This document shows positions 16,508 through 25,601 of a stretch of DNA of 64,000 nt, one piece after another. Under the pieces are notes generated by a model that saw nothing but the letters and a program-made list of their open reading frames with translations, was not told where the DNA came from and did no database searches. The translations under genes and the position numbers were made by a program. Source of the DNA: Nocardia abscessus (GTDB taxonomy: Bacteria; Actinomycetota; Actinomycetes; Mycobacteriales; Mycobacteriaceae). Each line of letters begins with the position of its first letter. Positions within the stretch are counted from its first letter, which is position 1. Where the stretch lies: positions 186,001-250,000 of the forward strand of contig NZ_JADLQO010000006.1 in the NCBI RefSeq assembly GCF_015477775.1, written 5' to 3'.

Positions 16508-17094
16508 TGACCGTTGAGCCTGATCAAGCCCCCGTTCGCCGTTCGGAAGCGACGCGTGCGGCGATTCTGGAGGCGGCCCGCGCACGGTTCGCCGCCGAGG
16601 GTTTTCGCAAGGCGACCATCCGCGCCATCGCCGCCGACGCCGACATCGACCCGTCCATGGTCATGCGGTACTTCGGCAGCAAGGACGGGCTCTTCGCGGC
16701 CGCGGTCGACGTGCGGCTGGATCTGCCCGACCTCGGCTCCGCGGAGCCGGACACCCTGGGCGAGCTGCTGGTGCGTCGCTTCTTCGAAATCTGGGAAGGA
16801 CAGCCGAACAAGGAGGTGCTGTTGACTCTGCTGCGCTCATCGATCACCGACGAGGCGGTCGCCGAACGCGTCCGCGCCATCTTCGCCGAGCAGATATTGC
16901 CCGCCGTCCTGCGTTTCGGCGATCCCGCCGACGCCCCCCGCCGGGGTGGCCTGATCGTCACCCAGATGCTGGGCCTGGCTCTGTGCCGCTACGTTCTGCG
17001 CCTGCCCCCGGTCGTCGCCCTGACCCGAGACCAGATCATCGCCGAGGTCGGCCCCACCCTTCAGCGCTATCTGACGTCGATTCCGGCCGATTGA
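16507..17094 (+). CDS. TetR-family repressor
   Basis: A 195-residue regulator. The N-terminal helix-turn-helix is clear (RAAILEAARARFAAEGFRKATI, then IDPSMVMRYFGSKDGLF, about residues 18-65). The C-terminal half is a ligand-binding/dimer domain containing LLTLLRSSITDEAV. It is divergent from the FAD monooxygenase with a 101-base shared promoter region holding two copies of a 29-base operator. Repression of both genes, relieved by the monooxygenase substrate, is the likely circuit. Not KstR: the protein and its operator sequence differ. Confidence 0.88.
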   Translation: MTVEPDQAPVRRSEATRAAILEAARARFAAEGFRKATIRAIAADADIDPSMVMRYFGSKDGLFAAAVDVRLDLPDLGSAEPDTLGELLVRRFFEIWEGQPNKEVLLTLLRSSITDEAVAERVRAIFAEQILPAVLRFGDPADAPRRGGLIVTQMLGLALCRYVLRLPPVVALTRDQIIAEVGPTLQRYLTSIPAD

Positions 17095-17125
17095 GAGTGG
17101 AGCGGTATCGGGTGGTACCACGTAG

Positions 17126-17131
17126 TACTAT
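17126..17131 (+). promoter_or_regulatory. -10 box of the toxin-antitoxin operon
   Basis: TACTAT, then 6 bases, then ATG at 17138. The surrounding GGTACC and AGTACT palindromes (about 17113-17129) are candidate autorepression sites for the RHH antitoxin. Confidence 0.5.
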
Positions 17132-17137
17132 ATGGCT

Positions 17138-17335
17138 ATGGCCGGCCTGAACATTCGATTTTCCGACGAGGAACTGGGCGCCTTGCGCGAACGTGCGGAG
17201 GCTGAGGGCCGCAGTATGCAGCAGTTCGTCCACGATGCTGTGATCAAGGCGATCAACGAGCATTCCAGACTGTTCAATGAGGCAGCCGATCATGTCCTGC
17301 GCGTCAGTGAGGAGCTGAACCGGAGGCTGGCCTGA
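17138..17335 (+). CDS. Ribbon-helix-helix antitoxin
   Basis: About 65 residues. The N-terminal strand LNIRFSDEELGALRERAEAEGRSMQQFVHDAVIKAI is a typical Arc/MetJ ribbon-helix-helix DNA-binding module, and the C-terminal tail would wrap the toxin. Two in-frame ATGs exist (17132 and 17138); 17138 fits the 6-base spacing from the -10 box. Its stop overlaps the toxin start by one base (TGATG), the classic toxin-antitoxin coupling. It probably neutralises the Doc toxin and represses the pair. Confidence 0.82.
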   Translation: MAGLNIRFSDEELGALRERAEAEGRSMQQFVHDAVIKAINEHSRLFNEAADHVLRVSEELNRRLA

Positions 17336-17703
17336 TGGAGTACCTGACGCTACCCGAGTTGCTGAATCTCGCGGAGCGGTTGGGCACTCCGACGGTGCGC
17401 GACTACGGCTTGCTGGACTCCGCTCTGGCGCGCCCGCAGTCCAGCGTGTTCGGACAGGATGCCTACCCCGATGTATGGCAGAAGACCGCCGCGCTGATGG
17501 AGTCGATCGCCCGCAACCACGGCTTGGTTGACGGCAACAAGCGACTGGCGTGGTATGCCAGCTGGGTTTTCCTGCAGATGAACGGTCATCGGCTGGACCC
17601 TCGCTTCGACGTCGACGACGCTGAGCAGTTCGTGCTCGATGTATGTCAGGGTGTGTTGGACGTACCGGCAATCGCAGAGCATATGGCGAAGTTCGAGAGC
17701 TGA
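17335..17703 (+). CDS. doc: Doc/Fic-family toxin
   Basis: A 122-residue protein with a Fic-type active site HGLVDGNKRLAW (His62 to Arg70), matching the HxFx(D/E)GNKR pattern except that the phenylalanine position is leucine. Doc toxins phosphorylate EF-Tu and stop translation, while Fic enzymes AMPylate targets. The short length and RHH partner point to Doc. It is the second gene of the module. A hairpin terminator at 17723 separates it from the converging dehydrogenase genes. Activity is not proven. Confidence 0.85.
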   Translation: MEYLTLPELLNLAERLGTPTVRDYGLLDSALARPQSSVFGQDAYPDVWQKTAALMESIARNHGLVDGNKRLAWYASWVFLQMNGHRLDPRFDVDDAEQFVLDVCQGVLDVPAIAEHMAKFES

Positions 17704-17722
17704 CACGCTACGAGACGCACAT

Positions 17723-17753
17723 CGGCCCGCGCGGCAGGACGCCGTGCGGGCCG
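17723..17753. terminator. Terminator hairpin after the toxin gene
   Basis: Arms 17723-17735 and 17741-17753 pair with one mismatch around a 5-base loop, in the gap between converging genes. Confidence 0.75.
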
Positions 17754-17769
17754 AATCGTTCGGATGCGG

Positions 17770-18888
17770 TTACGTGGCCAGCAACGCGCCGAGGGCGCGG
17801 AGGTGGTCGGTGCTCGCGCCGAGGGCGAACTCGTTGTGCTTGGCGGCGGTGAAGTAGTTGTGCACGATGTGGTCGCGGTCGATGCCGACGCCGCCGTGCA
17901 CGTGGACGACGGTGTGCGCCACGCGGTGGCCCGCGTCGGCGGCCCAGAACTTGGCGGTGTGCACCGCCTCGGCCGCGGGCAGGTCCTCCGACAGCAGCCA
18001 CGCCGCCTGGGTCACCGCCAGGCGCAGGCCCTGGACGTCGATGTAGGCGTCGGCGAGCCGCTGGGCGACGGCCTGGAAGCTGCCGACCGCCTTGCCGAAC
18101 TGCTCACGCTCCCTGGCGTACTCGGCGACCAGATCGAGCGCCCGTTCCAGGGTGCCGAGCTGCGAGGCGCTCAGGCCGAGCCAGGCGCGGGTGAGGATCC
18201 AGTCCAGGATCGCCGCGCCGTCGGCGACGGCGCCGACGAGTTCGGCGGGCGTATCGGTGAGTTCGACCGCGAACTCCGGGCTGCGGTCGACGACCTGCTG
18301 CGGAGTCACCGTCGCCGTCGCGGGATCGACCAGGAACACCGCGGTCGCCCCGGACACCGTGGCGGGCACCAAAATTCGCTCTGCCCGGTTCGCGAAGGGC
18401 ACGGTGGTCTTGGCGCCGGTCAGCCGCCAGCCGTCGGCGGTCTCCACGGCGGTGGTGGTCGGCGTGGCGGGTTCCCAGTTGCGTTCCTCGGCCAGCGCCA
18501 CCGTGAGGATGACGCTGCCCGCGCCCGCTCGGGTGGCCAGATCCTGTTGCGCCGCATCACCGAATCGCGCCAGCGCGCCCGCGCCGAGCACGATCGACCA
18601 CAGATACGGCACGGCCGCGAGATGCTTGCCCAGCTCACGCAGGATGGCGGTCTGCTCGAGCGCGCCGAGATCACTGCCGCCGACCGCCTCGGGCAGCGCC
18701 GCCGCGAGCACACCGGTCTCGGCCAGCGAGCTCCACAGGGGCTGGTCGAACCGCTCGGTGTCCGCTCCCGCCGCGCCGCCCCGGCTGTTGTCGAGCTCGC
18801 GCAGCCGATCGGCGGTGACCAGTTTGCCGCACACCTCGCCGGTCAGCCGGCCGAGATCGAGTTGGGCTTCGGTGGGGGTGAAATCCAT
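17770..18888 (-). CDS. fadE27: FadE27-like acyl-CoA dehydrogenase subunit
   Basis: A 372-residue acyl-CoA dehydrogenase-fold protein like Mtb FadE27/ChsE5 (Rv3505, 373 residues). It begins MDFTPTEAQLDL and contains REREQFGKAVGSFQAVAQRLAD and HVHGGVGIDRDH. In Mtb it forms an alpha2beta2 heterotetramer with FadE26 that dehydrogenates the C8 side-chain CoA ester of cholesterol. Only one subunit of such pairs is thought to supply the full active site. It follows FadE26 by 20 bases in the same direction, so both come from the promoter with the KstR box at 20210. Confidence 0.88.
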   Translation of the reverse strand: MDFTPTEAQLDLGRLTGEVCGKLVTADRLRELDNSRGGAAGADTERFDQPLWSSLAETGVLAAALPEAVGGSDLGALEQTAILRELGKHLAAVPYLWSIVLGAGALARFGDAAQQDLATRAGAGSVILTVALAEERNWEPATPTTTAVETADGWRLTGAKTTVPFANRAERILVPATVSGATAVFLVDPATATVTPQQVVDRSPEFAVELTDTPAELVGAVADGAAILDWILTRAWLGLSASQLGTLERALDLVAEYAREREQFGKAVGSFQAVAQRLADAYIDVQGLRLAVTQAAWLLSEDLPAAEAVHTAKFWAADAGHRVAHTVVHVHGGVGIDRDHIVHNYFTAAKHNEFALGASTDHLRALGALLAT

Positions 18889-18908
18889 GGTGGGGTCCCT
18901 GCTTTCGA

Positions 18909-20102
<1,194 letters not shown>

Positions 20103-20209
20103 GGCAATACCTCATGGGGGATGGTCGGCCGACGGAGCTTGCGGAGTCGGCGGGGCGGATAGGACCGAGCCTTCGTTGGATCGGGTTCCCCCGATCATTG
20201 CATATGGAC

Positions 20210-20223
20210 TGAAACATGTTCCA
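20210..20223. promoter_or_regulatory. KstR operator between fadE26 and fdxD
   Basis: TGAAACATGTTCCA is an exact consensus match. It is 107 bases from the fadE26 start and 87 from the ferredoxin start, so it could serve both. Confidence 0.82.
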
Positions 20224-20310
20224 GTATTGATACCGAATCCCCCCGATGCCGCCCCGGTGGAGCGGATCGGCTTGTTAGGCTTCGGCCAGAGCGGTGGTAA
20301 AGGAGTTGCC

Positions 20311-20499
20311 ATGAAGATCAGTGTCGATCCGGATCAGTGCGAAGCGAATGGAATCTGTGTCGGAATCGCCCCCGACGTGTTCGAACTCGATGACGAGGAC
20401 GTACTGCACATCGCGAACGCCGACGTGCCCGACGATCGGCTCGCCGATGTCGAGGACGCCGTGGCGCAGTGCCCCAAGGCGGCGCTGCGTCTGCAGTGA
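20311..20499 (+). CDS. fdxD: [3Fe-4S] ferredoxin, FdxD-like
   Basis: A 62-residue ferredoxin with three cysteines in the order CEANGIC ... QCPKAAL. Three rather than four cysteines indicates a [3Fe-4S] cluster, the type used by actinobacterial P450s. It corresponds to Rv3503c beside the mce4/hsd4A locus. AAGGAG lies 5-10 bases before the ATG. The likely partner is a KstR-controlled P450 such as the CYP125-like protein at 2261. It lies 43 bases before the Hsd4A-like gene, which has its own operator. Confidence 0.9.
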   Translation: MKISVDPDQCEANGICVGIAPDVFELDDEDVLHIANADVPDDRLADVEDAVAQCPKAALRLQ

Positions 20500-20517
20500 G
20501 CGACCCTTGCCGTAAGT

Positions 20518-20531
20518 TGGAACACGTTCTA
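20518..20531. promoter_or_regulatory. KstR operator for the Hsd4A-like gene
   Basis: TGGAACACGTTCTA is an exact match. It overlaps the -10 hexamer of the following promoter. Confidence 0.82.
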
Positions 20532-20535
20532 GAGT
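20530..20535 (+). promoter_or_regulatory. -10 box of a leaderless promoter
   Basis: TAGAGT, then 7 bases, then the GTG at 20543. It shares two bases with the KstR operator. Confidence 0.6.
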
Positions 20536-20542
20536 CGGCCGC

Positions 20543-21445
20543 GTGAGCAATGATCTGAGCCTGGCGGGCCGAGTAGCGATCGTGACCGGCGGCGGCGCCG
20601 GACTTGGGCGGGCCGAAGCGCTCGCGCTGGCCGGGGCGGGCGCGTCGGTCGTGGTCAACGACCTCTCGGAGTCGGACGCGGTCGCCGACACGCTGGGTGA
20701 GATCCGGGCGCTCGGTGCCAAGGCGGAGTTCGTCGCGGGCAGTATCGCCGAGCGCGCGACCGCCGATGCGCTGATCCGCACCGCGGAGGAGTCCTTCGGG
20801 TCGGTCGACATCGTGGTCAACAACGCGGGCATCACCCGCGACCGGATGCTGTTCAACATGTCCGACGAAGACTTCGACGCCGTGCTCGCGGTGCACCTGC
20901 GCGGTCACTTCCTGTTGTCGCGCAATGCCGCCGCCTACTGGCGCGGCAAGTCGAAGCAGGCGGGCGCGCCGGTCTACGGCAGGCTGGTCAACACCTCGTC
21001 GGAGGCCGGATTGCTCGGCCCGGAGGGTCAGGCGAACTACGGCGCGGCGAAGGCGGGCATCACCGCGCTGACGCTCTCCGCCGCGCGGGCGCTGTCCCGC
21101 TACGGGGTGCGCGCCAACGCGATCGCGCCGCGGGCGCGAACCGCGATGACCGAGGCGGTGTTCAGCCCCGCTCCGGAGGGCGGGGTGGACCCGCTGTCGC
21201 CCGATCACGTGGCCCAGCTGGTCGCCTACCTGGCTTCGCCGGCGGCGGAGGGCGTGAACGGGCAGTTGTTCGTCGTCTACGGGGGGATGGTGGCACTCAT
21301 GGCCGCGCCGGTCGTAGAACGCCGGTTCGACGCGGACGCGGGGCAGTGGTCGGCCCAGGACCTGGCCGACACGCTGGGCGGCTACTTCGCCGATCGTCCG
21401 GACGGCCGAACCTTCTCGGCATCTTCGCTGACCGAGCTGGGGTGA
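20543..21445 (+). CDS. hsd4A: Hsd4A-like steroid hydroxyacyl-CoA/17-beta dehydrogenase
   Basis: Short-chain dehydrogenase of 300 residues: NAD(P)-binding TGGGAGLGRAEA (about 16-27), NNAGITRD, active-site serine in NTSSEAG and the YGAAK catalytic pair. It matches Rv3502c/Hsd4A, which oxidises hydroxyl groups on the sterol side-chain CoA ester (and at C17) during beta-oxidation. The C-terminal extension after GGMVALMAAPVVERR is typical of the MFE-2-like subgroup. The GTG start has no ribosome site but sits 7 bases from a -10 box, so the mRNA is probably leaderless. In Mtb this gene leads into mce4; here a 290-base AT-rich gap separates them. Confidence 0.88.
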   Translation: MSNDLSLAGRVAIVTGGGAGLGRAEALALAGAGASVVVNDLSESDAVADTLGEIRALGAKAEFVAGSIAERATADALIRTAEESFGSVDIVVNNAGITRDRMLFNMSDEDFDAVLAVHLRGHFLLSRNAAAYWRGKSKQAGAPVYGRLVNTSSEAGLLGPEGQANYGAAKAGITALTLSAARALSRYGVRANAIAPRARTAMTEAVFSPAPEGGVDPLSPDHVAQLVAYLASPAAEGVNGQLFVVYGGMVALMAAPVVERRFDADAGQWSAQDLADTLGGYFADRPDGRTFSASSLTELG

Positions 21446-21474
21446 GCCGCGGCGGCTCGCCGCCGGTGCGCTAC

Positions 21475-21499
21475 TGATCAGCTGTCCAACTGTTGATCA
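21475..21499. repeat. 25-bp imperfect dyad after hsd4A
   Basis: TGATCA arms (21475-21480 and 21494-21499) flank a partly symmetrical centre. It could be an operator for the mce4 promoter or a weak terminator. Confidence 0.35.
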
Positions 21500-21735
21500 T
21501 GGGATCGGCGCTTGGTAGACATAGGGACGGGTTATGTCCTACCTCACAAAGGTGGGATCTTTCCCCACTGACACCGGTTCCAAATTTATATGCCGATATT
21601 TCGAAAAATTGCACTTCAAAAGTGTGAAAAATGCTACCGGCAACACGGTGAACATGTTCTAATCGTTCCGGCGGTGCGGCCACGGTTGATTCGCGCCGTG
21701 TGCTGTGTACGCCGGTTGAGCAAGGAGGATCGCGG
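21500..21735 (+). promoter_or_regulatory. AT-rich mce4 promoter region
   Basis: The part from 21570 to 21640 is strikingly AT-rich for this genome and includes a short dyad CACTT-caaa-AGTG. A KstR-type box follows at 21648-21661. Ribosome site AAGGAGG (21722-21728) precedes yrbE4A. AT-rich promoters in this order often bind Lsr2 or EspR; that is inference here. Confidence 0.5.
21648..21661. promoter_or_regulatory. KstR-type operator for mce4
   Basis: GTGAACATGTTCTA matches the consensus except for G at position 1. It is 74 bases before the yrbE4A start. KstR control of mce4 is known in Mtb and Rhodococcus. Confidence 0.65.
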
Positions 21736-22500
21736 ATGAACGAGGTCCTTGCCGTGCCGTTGCGGGCCGTCGGTGGATTCTTCGAACTCACCGCCGATGT
21801 CGCACGCGCCAGCGTGCGCAGACCCTTTCAATGGCGGGAGTTCATCGACCAGTCCTGGTTCATCGCGCGGGTCTCGATCGTGCCCACATTGCTGGTGGCC
21901 ATTCCGTTCACCGTGCTGGTGAGCTTCACGCTGAACATTCTGTTGCGCGAGATCGGCGCGGCCGACCTCAGCGGAGCCGGCGCGGCTTTCGGCGCGGTCA
22001 CCCAGGTCGGTCCGATCGTCACCGTGCTCATCGTCGCGGGGGCCGGCGCCACCGCGATCTGCGCCGACCTGGGCGCACGCACCATCCGCGAGGAAATCGA
22101 CGCGATGCGGGTGCTGGGCATCGATCCGGTGCACCGCTTGGTGGTGCCCCGGGTGCTCGCCTCGATGTTCGTCGCACTGATGCTCAACAGCCTGGTGTGC
22201 ACCATCGGCATAGTCGGCGGATTTCTGTTCTCGGTGTATCTGCAGGACGTGAACCCCGGCGCGTTCGTCAATGGCATCACGCTGCTCACCCATCTGCCCG
22301 AGCTGATCATTTCGGAGGTGAAAGCCGGGTTGTTCGGGCTGATCGCCGGACTGGTCGCCTGTTATCTGGGCCTGAATGTCAAAGGTGGTCCCAAGAGTGT
22401 CGGTGATGCGGTGAATCAGACCGTAGTCTTCGCTTTTATGGCCCTGTTCGTCGTGAACGTGGTGGTCACCGCCGTCGGCATCAAGTTCACGGCGCGGTGA
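21736..22500 (+). CDS. yrbE4A: YrbE4A, Mce4 ABC-type permease subunit
   Basis: A 254-residue integral membrane protein of the MlaE/YrbE family (Mtb YrbE4A also 254), with five or so membrane segments and the conserved cytoplasmic loop GARTIREEIDAMRVLGIDPV. With YrbE4B it forms the inner-membrane channel of the Mce4 importer that brings in cholesterol; the MceG ATPase is encoded elsewhere. The ATG at 21736, preceded by AAGGAGG, is chosen over an upstream GTG at 21700. First gene of the mce4 operon. Confidence 0.93.
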   Translation: MNEVLAVPLRAVGGFFELTADVARASVRRPFQWREFIDQSWFIARVSIVPTLLVAIPFTVLVSFTLNILLREIGAADLSGAGAAFGAVTQVGPIVTVLIVAGAGATAICADLGARTIREEIDAMRVLGIDPVHRLVVPRVLASMFVALMLNSLVCTIGIVGGFLFSVYLQDVNPGAFVNGITLLTHLPELIISEVKAGLFGLIAGLVACYLGLNVKGGPKSVGDAVNQTVVFAFMALFVVNVVVTAVGIKFTAR

Positions 22501-22504
22501 CGCG

Positions 22505-23356
22505 ATGGCCTTCGTTATCGAATCCCGCTTTCCCCGCACCGTGCGCCGGATGCGCCGGATGTCGGACTCGCTCGATTCGCTCGGCAAGCATGCCGTGTTC
22601 TATGCCCAGGCGATCGGGGCGATTCCCCGGGCGCTGCTGCACTATCGGACCGAGACCATCCGATTGATCGCCGAGATCAGCATGGGCAGCGGCGCGCTGG
22701 CGGTGATCGGCGGCACGGTGGTGATCGTCGGGTTCCTCACCCTCTTCGCGGGCGGCACCATCGCCGTGCAGGGCTACAGTTCGCTGGGCAATATCGGTGT
22801 CGAGGCGCTGACCGGCTTCTTCGCGGCGTTCATCAACGTGCGGATCGCGGCGCCGGTGATCTCCGGCATCGGCCTGGCCGCCACCATCGGGGCGGGCTCG
22901 ACCGCGCAACTGGGCGCGATGCGGGTCGCCGAGGAGATCGACGCGCTGGAGTCGATGGCGATCCGGCCGGTGCCCTACCTGGTCGGCACCCGCGTGCTGG
23001 CCGGAATGATCGCGATCGTCCCGCTGTACGCGCTCGCGGTGATCGCCTCGTTCCTGGCCAGCCGGTTCGCCACCGTGGTGATCTACGGGCAGTCGGCGGG
23101 CGTCTACGACCACTACTTCTCCACGTTCCTCATCCCGAGCGACATCCTCTGGTCCTTCGCCCAGGCGATCTTCATGGCCCTGGCGGTGATGATGATCCAC
23201 ACCTACTACGGCTACAACGCCGCGGGCGGGCCGGTCGGCGTGGGCGTCGCGGTGGGCAACGCGGTGCGCGCCTCGCTGGTCGCGGTGGTCATGGTGACCC
23301 TGCTGATCTCGCTGGCCATCTACGGCACCTCCGGCAACTTCCATCTCTCCGGATAA
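22505..23356 (+). CDS. yrbE4B: YrbE4B, Mce4 permease subunit
   Basis: A 283-residue MlaE-family membrane protein and partner of YrbE4A. The signature loop QLGAMRVAEEIDALESMAIRPVPYLV is present, with hydrophobic segments on both sides. It starts 4 bases after yrbE4A stops, so the two are likely made in equal amounts. Confidence 0.93.
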   Translation: MAFVIESRFPRTVRRMRRMSDSLDSLGKHAVFYAQAIGAIPRALLHYRTETIRLIAEISMGSGALAVIGGTVVIVGFLTLFAGGTIAVQGYSSLGNIGVEALTGFFAAFINVRIAAPVISGIGLAATIGAGSTAQLGAMRVAEEIDALESMAIRPVPYLVGTRVLAGMIAIVPLYALAVIASFLASRFATVVIYGQSAGVYDHYFSTFLIPSDILWSFAQAIFMALAVMMIHTYYGYNAAGGPVGVGVAVGNAVRASLVAVVMVTLLISLAIYGTSGNFHLSG

Positions 23357-23361
23357 GCGAC

Positions 23362-24576
23362 ATGGCGGAATCGAAGCAAACGGAAAGCGGCCTCGTGCGG
23401 GCGCTGCGCGGCGGGCTCGGCCTGAAACTGGCCGGTGCCGCGATGGTGCTGGCGCTGGTCGCGATCGTCGCGGTCGCGTTGATCATGTTCGTCGGCGGGT
23501 TCACGCCGACGGCCACCGTGACGGTGGACGCGCCGCGCAGCGGCCTGGTACTCGACCCGGACGCCAAGGTGAAGGTCCGCGGTGTGGAGATCGGCCGCGT
23601 CGCGTCCGTCGACCACACCGACGAGGGCGCTAGACTGAAACTGGCCCTCGATCCGGATCTCTTGCGGCTGGTGCCGTCCAACGCGGACGTCGACATCAGG
23701 TCCACCACGGTGTTCGGCGCGAAGTACGTCAACTTCGTTGTCCCGCAACAGCCGTCGTCCACACCGCTGCGGTCGGGCGCGACCCTGACCGCGCAGCGGG
23801 TGACCGTCGAGTTCAACACGCTGTTCCAGCACCTGTCGGATGTGCTCGCCAAGATCGAGCCGGAGAAGCTGAACGCGACGCTGTCGGCCCTCGGCACGGC
23901 CCTGCAGGGCCGTGGGCAGAAGCTCGGCGAGCTGCTCGAGCAGAGCGACGCCTACCTGCGCGACATCAACCCCTATCTACCCACGCTGCAACAGGATCTG
24001 GCGAAGACCGGCGAGGTCACCGACCTGTACGCGGACACGGTGAACGACCTGCTGCGCACCGTGGACAACTTCACGGTCACCAGCAAGACCCTGGCCCAGG
24101 AGCAGGACAGCCTCGACAACGTCCTGGTGAATCTCACCGGGCTGGCCGACACCACCGGTGCTGTTCTGCGCGAGAACGAGAACCAGCTCGGCACGGCATT
24201 GGATCTGCTGCGCCCGACCACCGGGCTGCTGGAGGAATACGCGCCCGCGCTGTACTGCCTGATCGGCGGCCTCGGCAAGGCGCTGCCGCTGGGTGAGGCG
24301 GTCTTCGGCGGTCTACAGGAAGGCGTGGCGCTGAACACCGGCTTCATGTACGGCGCGAAGCCGTACACCTACCCGGAGGATCTGCCCAAGGTCAACGCGA
24401 CCGGCGGCCCGCAGTGCGCGGGCCTACTGGACCGGGAGCCGGGCAGCCACGCGGACTACGTCGTCACCGACACCTCGGAGGGGCATGTGTACACGCCGTC
24501 GACGACGCTGACCGTCAATCCGCCGAAGATCTTCCAGATCCTGTTCGCCGGACTGCCGGGGGTGCCGCGCCCGTGA
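23362..24576 (+). CDS. mce4A: Mce4A sterol-uptake protein
   Basis: A 404-residue Mce protein: one N-terminal membrane anchor (about 25-50), then the MlaD/Mce beta-barrel domain (TVTVDAPRSGLVLDPDAKVKVRGVEIGRV), then a long helical region rich in Leu heptads (about 150-310) and a small C-terminal domain. Six Mce proteins assemble as a hexameric tube across the envelope; Mce4A is the A subunit of the cholesterol importer. It starts 5 bases after yrbE4B and overlaps mce4B by GTGA. Confidence 0.92.
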   Translation: MAESKQTESGLVRALRGGLGLKLAGAAMVLALVAIVAVALIMFVGGFTPTATVTVDAPRSGLVLDPDAKVKVRGVEIGRVASVDHTDEGARLKLALDPDLLRLVPSNADVDIRSTTVFGAKYVNFVVPQQPSSTPLRSGATLTAQRVTVEFNTLFQHLSDVLAKIEPEKLNATLSALGTALQGRGQKLGELLEQSDAYLRDINPYLPTLQQDLAKTGEVTDLYADTVNDLLRTVDNFTVTSKTLAQEQDSLDNVLVNLTGLADTTGAVLRENENQLGTALDLLRPTTGLLEEYAPALYCLIGGLGKALPLGEAVFGGLQEGVALNTGFMYGAKPYTYPEDLPKVNATGGPQCAGLLDREPGSHADYVVTDTSEGHVYTPSTTLTVNPPKIFQILFAGLPGVPRP

Positions 24577-25601
24577 AGAACACCGCGACCACCGTCAAAC
24601 TGGCCATCTTCACGCTCGTGATGTCGCTGATCTTCGCCGGCCTCGCGGTCGTGTTCAGCCAGATGCGCTTCGCACGGGAGCACGGTTACCACGCCGTCTT
24701 CACCAGTTCCTCGGGTGTACTGCCCGGGGCGAAGGTGCGCATCGCGGGCGTGCCGGTCGGCTCGGTCACCTCGGTGAAGGTGGGCAAGGACTACCTGGCG
24801 CACGTCGAGTTCGACGTCGACCGCAAGTACCGGCTGCTCACCAGTACCCGTGCGGCGATCAGGTACGAGAACCTGGTCGGCGACCGTTACCTCGAGCTGT
24901 CCGAAGGGCCCGGCTCCAACCGCGTGCTGCAGCCCGGCGGCACCATCGTCGAAGAGCAGACCGCGCCCGCACTCGACCTGGACATGCTGCTCGGCGGTTT
25001 CCGGCCGCTGCTGCGCGGCCTCGACCCCGGTCAGGTGAACGACCTGACCAACGCGCTGTTGCAGATCTTCCAGGGGCAAGGCGGCACGCTGGTGGCCCTG
25101 CTCAACAGCGGCGGGTCCTTCGCCAAGACGCTGGCGGACCGCGACGCGCTGATCGGCAGCGTGATCGACAACCTGAACGCGGTGCTGCAGACCATCGATC
25201 AGCGCGGCGACCAATTCGCCACCACGATCGCCGAACTGCAGCGGCTGATCAGCGGACTGGCGGCCGACAAGGACCAGATCGGCGACGCTATCCCGCGGAT
25301 CGCCGGGGCCACCGGCGACCTGACCGACCTGCTCGCCCAGGCTCGCCCCGACCTGCAGGGCACCATCGAGCAGACCGGTCGCTTGGCCACCAACCTCGAC
25401 GCCGGGTCGGACACCGTCGAGTGGGTCCTGGAACGGCTGCCGACGACCTATCGCCAGCTGATCCGCATCGGCGCATACGGCTCCTTCCTCCAGCTCTACG
25501 TCTGCTCGACGAACTTCCTGGTGGACGGCCCGAACGGACAGACGATGAAGATCAACATGCCCGGGGCGCAGACGACCGGAAGGTGTGCGGACAACCGATG
25601 A
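24573..25601 (+). CDS. mce4B: Mce4B
   Basis: A 342-residue Mce protein with an N-terminal anchor (ATTVKLAIFTLVMSLIFAGLAVVF), an MlaD domain (SSGVLPGAKVRIAGVPVGSVTSV) and a helical needle region, ending in a small domain with two cysteines. The GTG at 24573 overlaps the mce4A stop by four bases, which fixes this start. Second subunit of the Mce4 hexamer. Confidence 0.92.
   Translation: MKNTATTVKLAIFTLVMSLIFAGLAVVFSQMRFAREHGYHAVFTSSSGVLPGAKVRIAGVPVGSVTSVKVGKDYLAHVEFDVDRKYRLLTSTRAAIRYENLVGDRYLELSEGPGSNRVLQPGGTIVEEQTAPALDLDMLLGGFRPLLRGLDPGQVNDLTNALLQIFQGQGGTLVALLNSGGSFAKTLADRDALIGSVIDNLNAVLQTIDQRGDQFATTIAELQRLISGLAADKDQIGDAIPRIAGATGDLTDLLAQARPDLQGTIEQTGRLATNLDAGSDTVEWVLERLPTTYRQLIRIGAYGSFLQLYVCSTNFLVDGPNGQTMKINMPGAQTTGRCADNR

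Noticed and set aside
20311..20499. [4Fe-4S] ferredoxin
   Set aside because: Only three cluster cysteines are present, so [3Fe-4S] is the better call.
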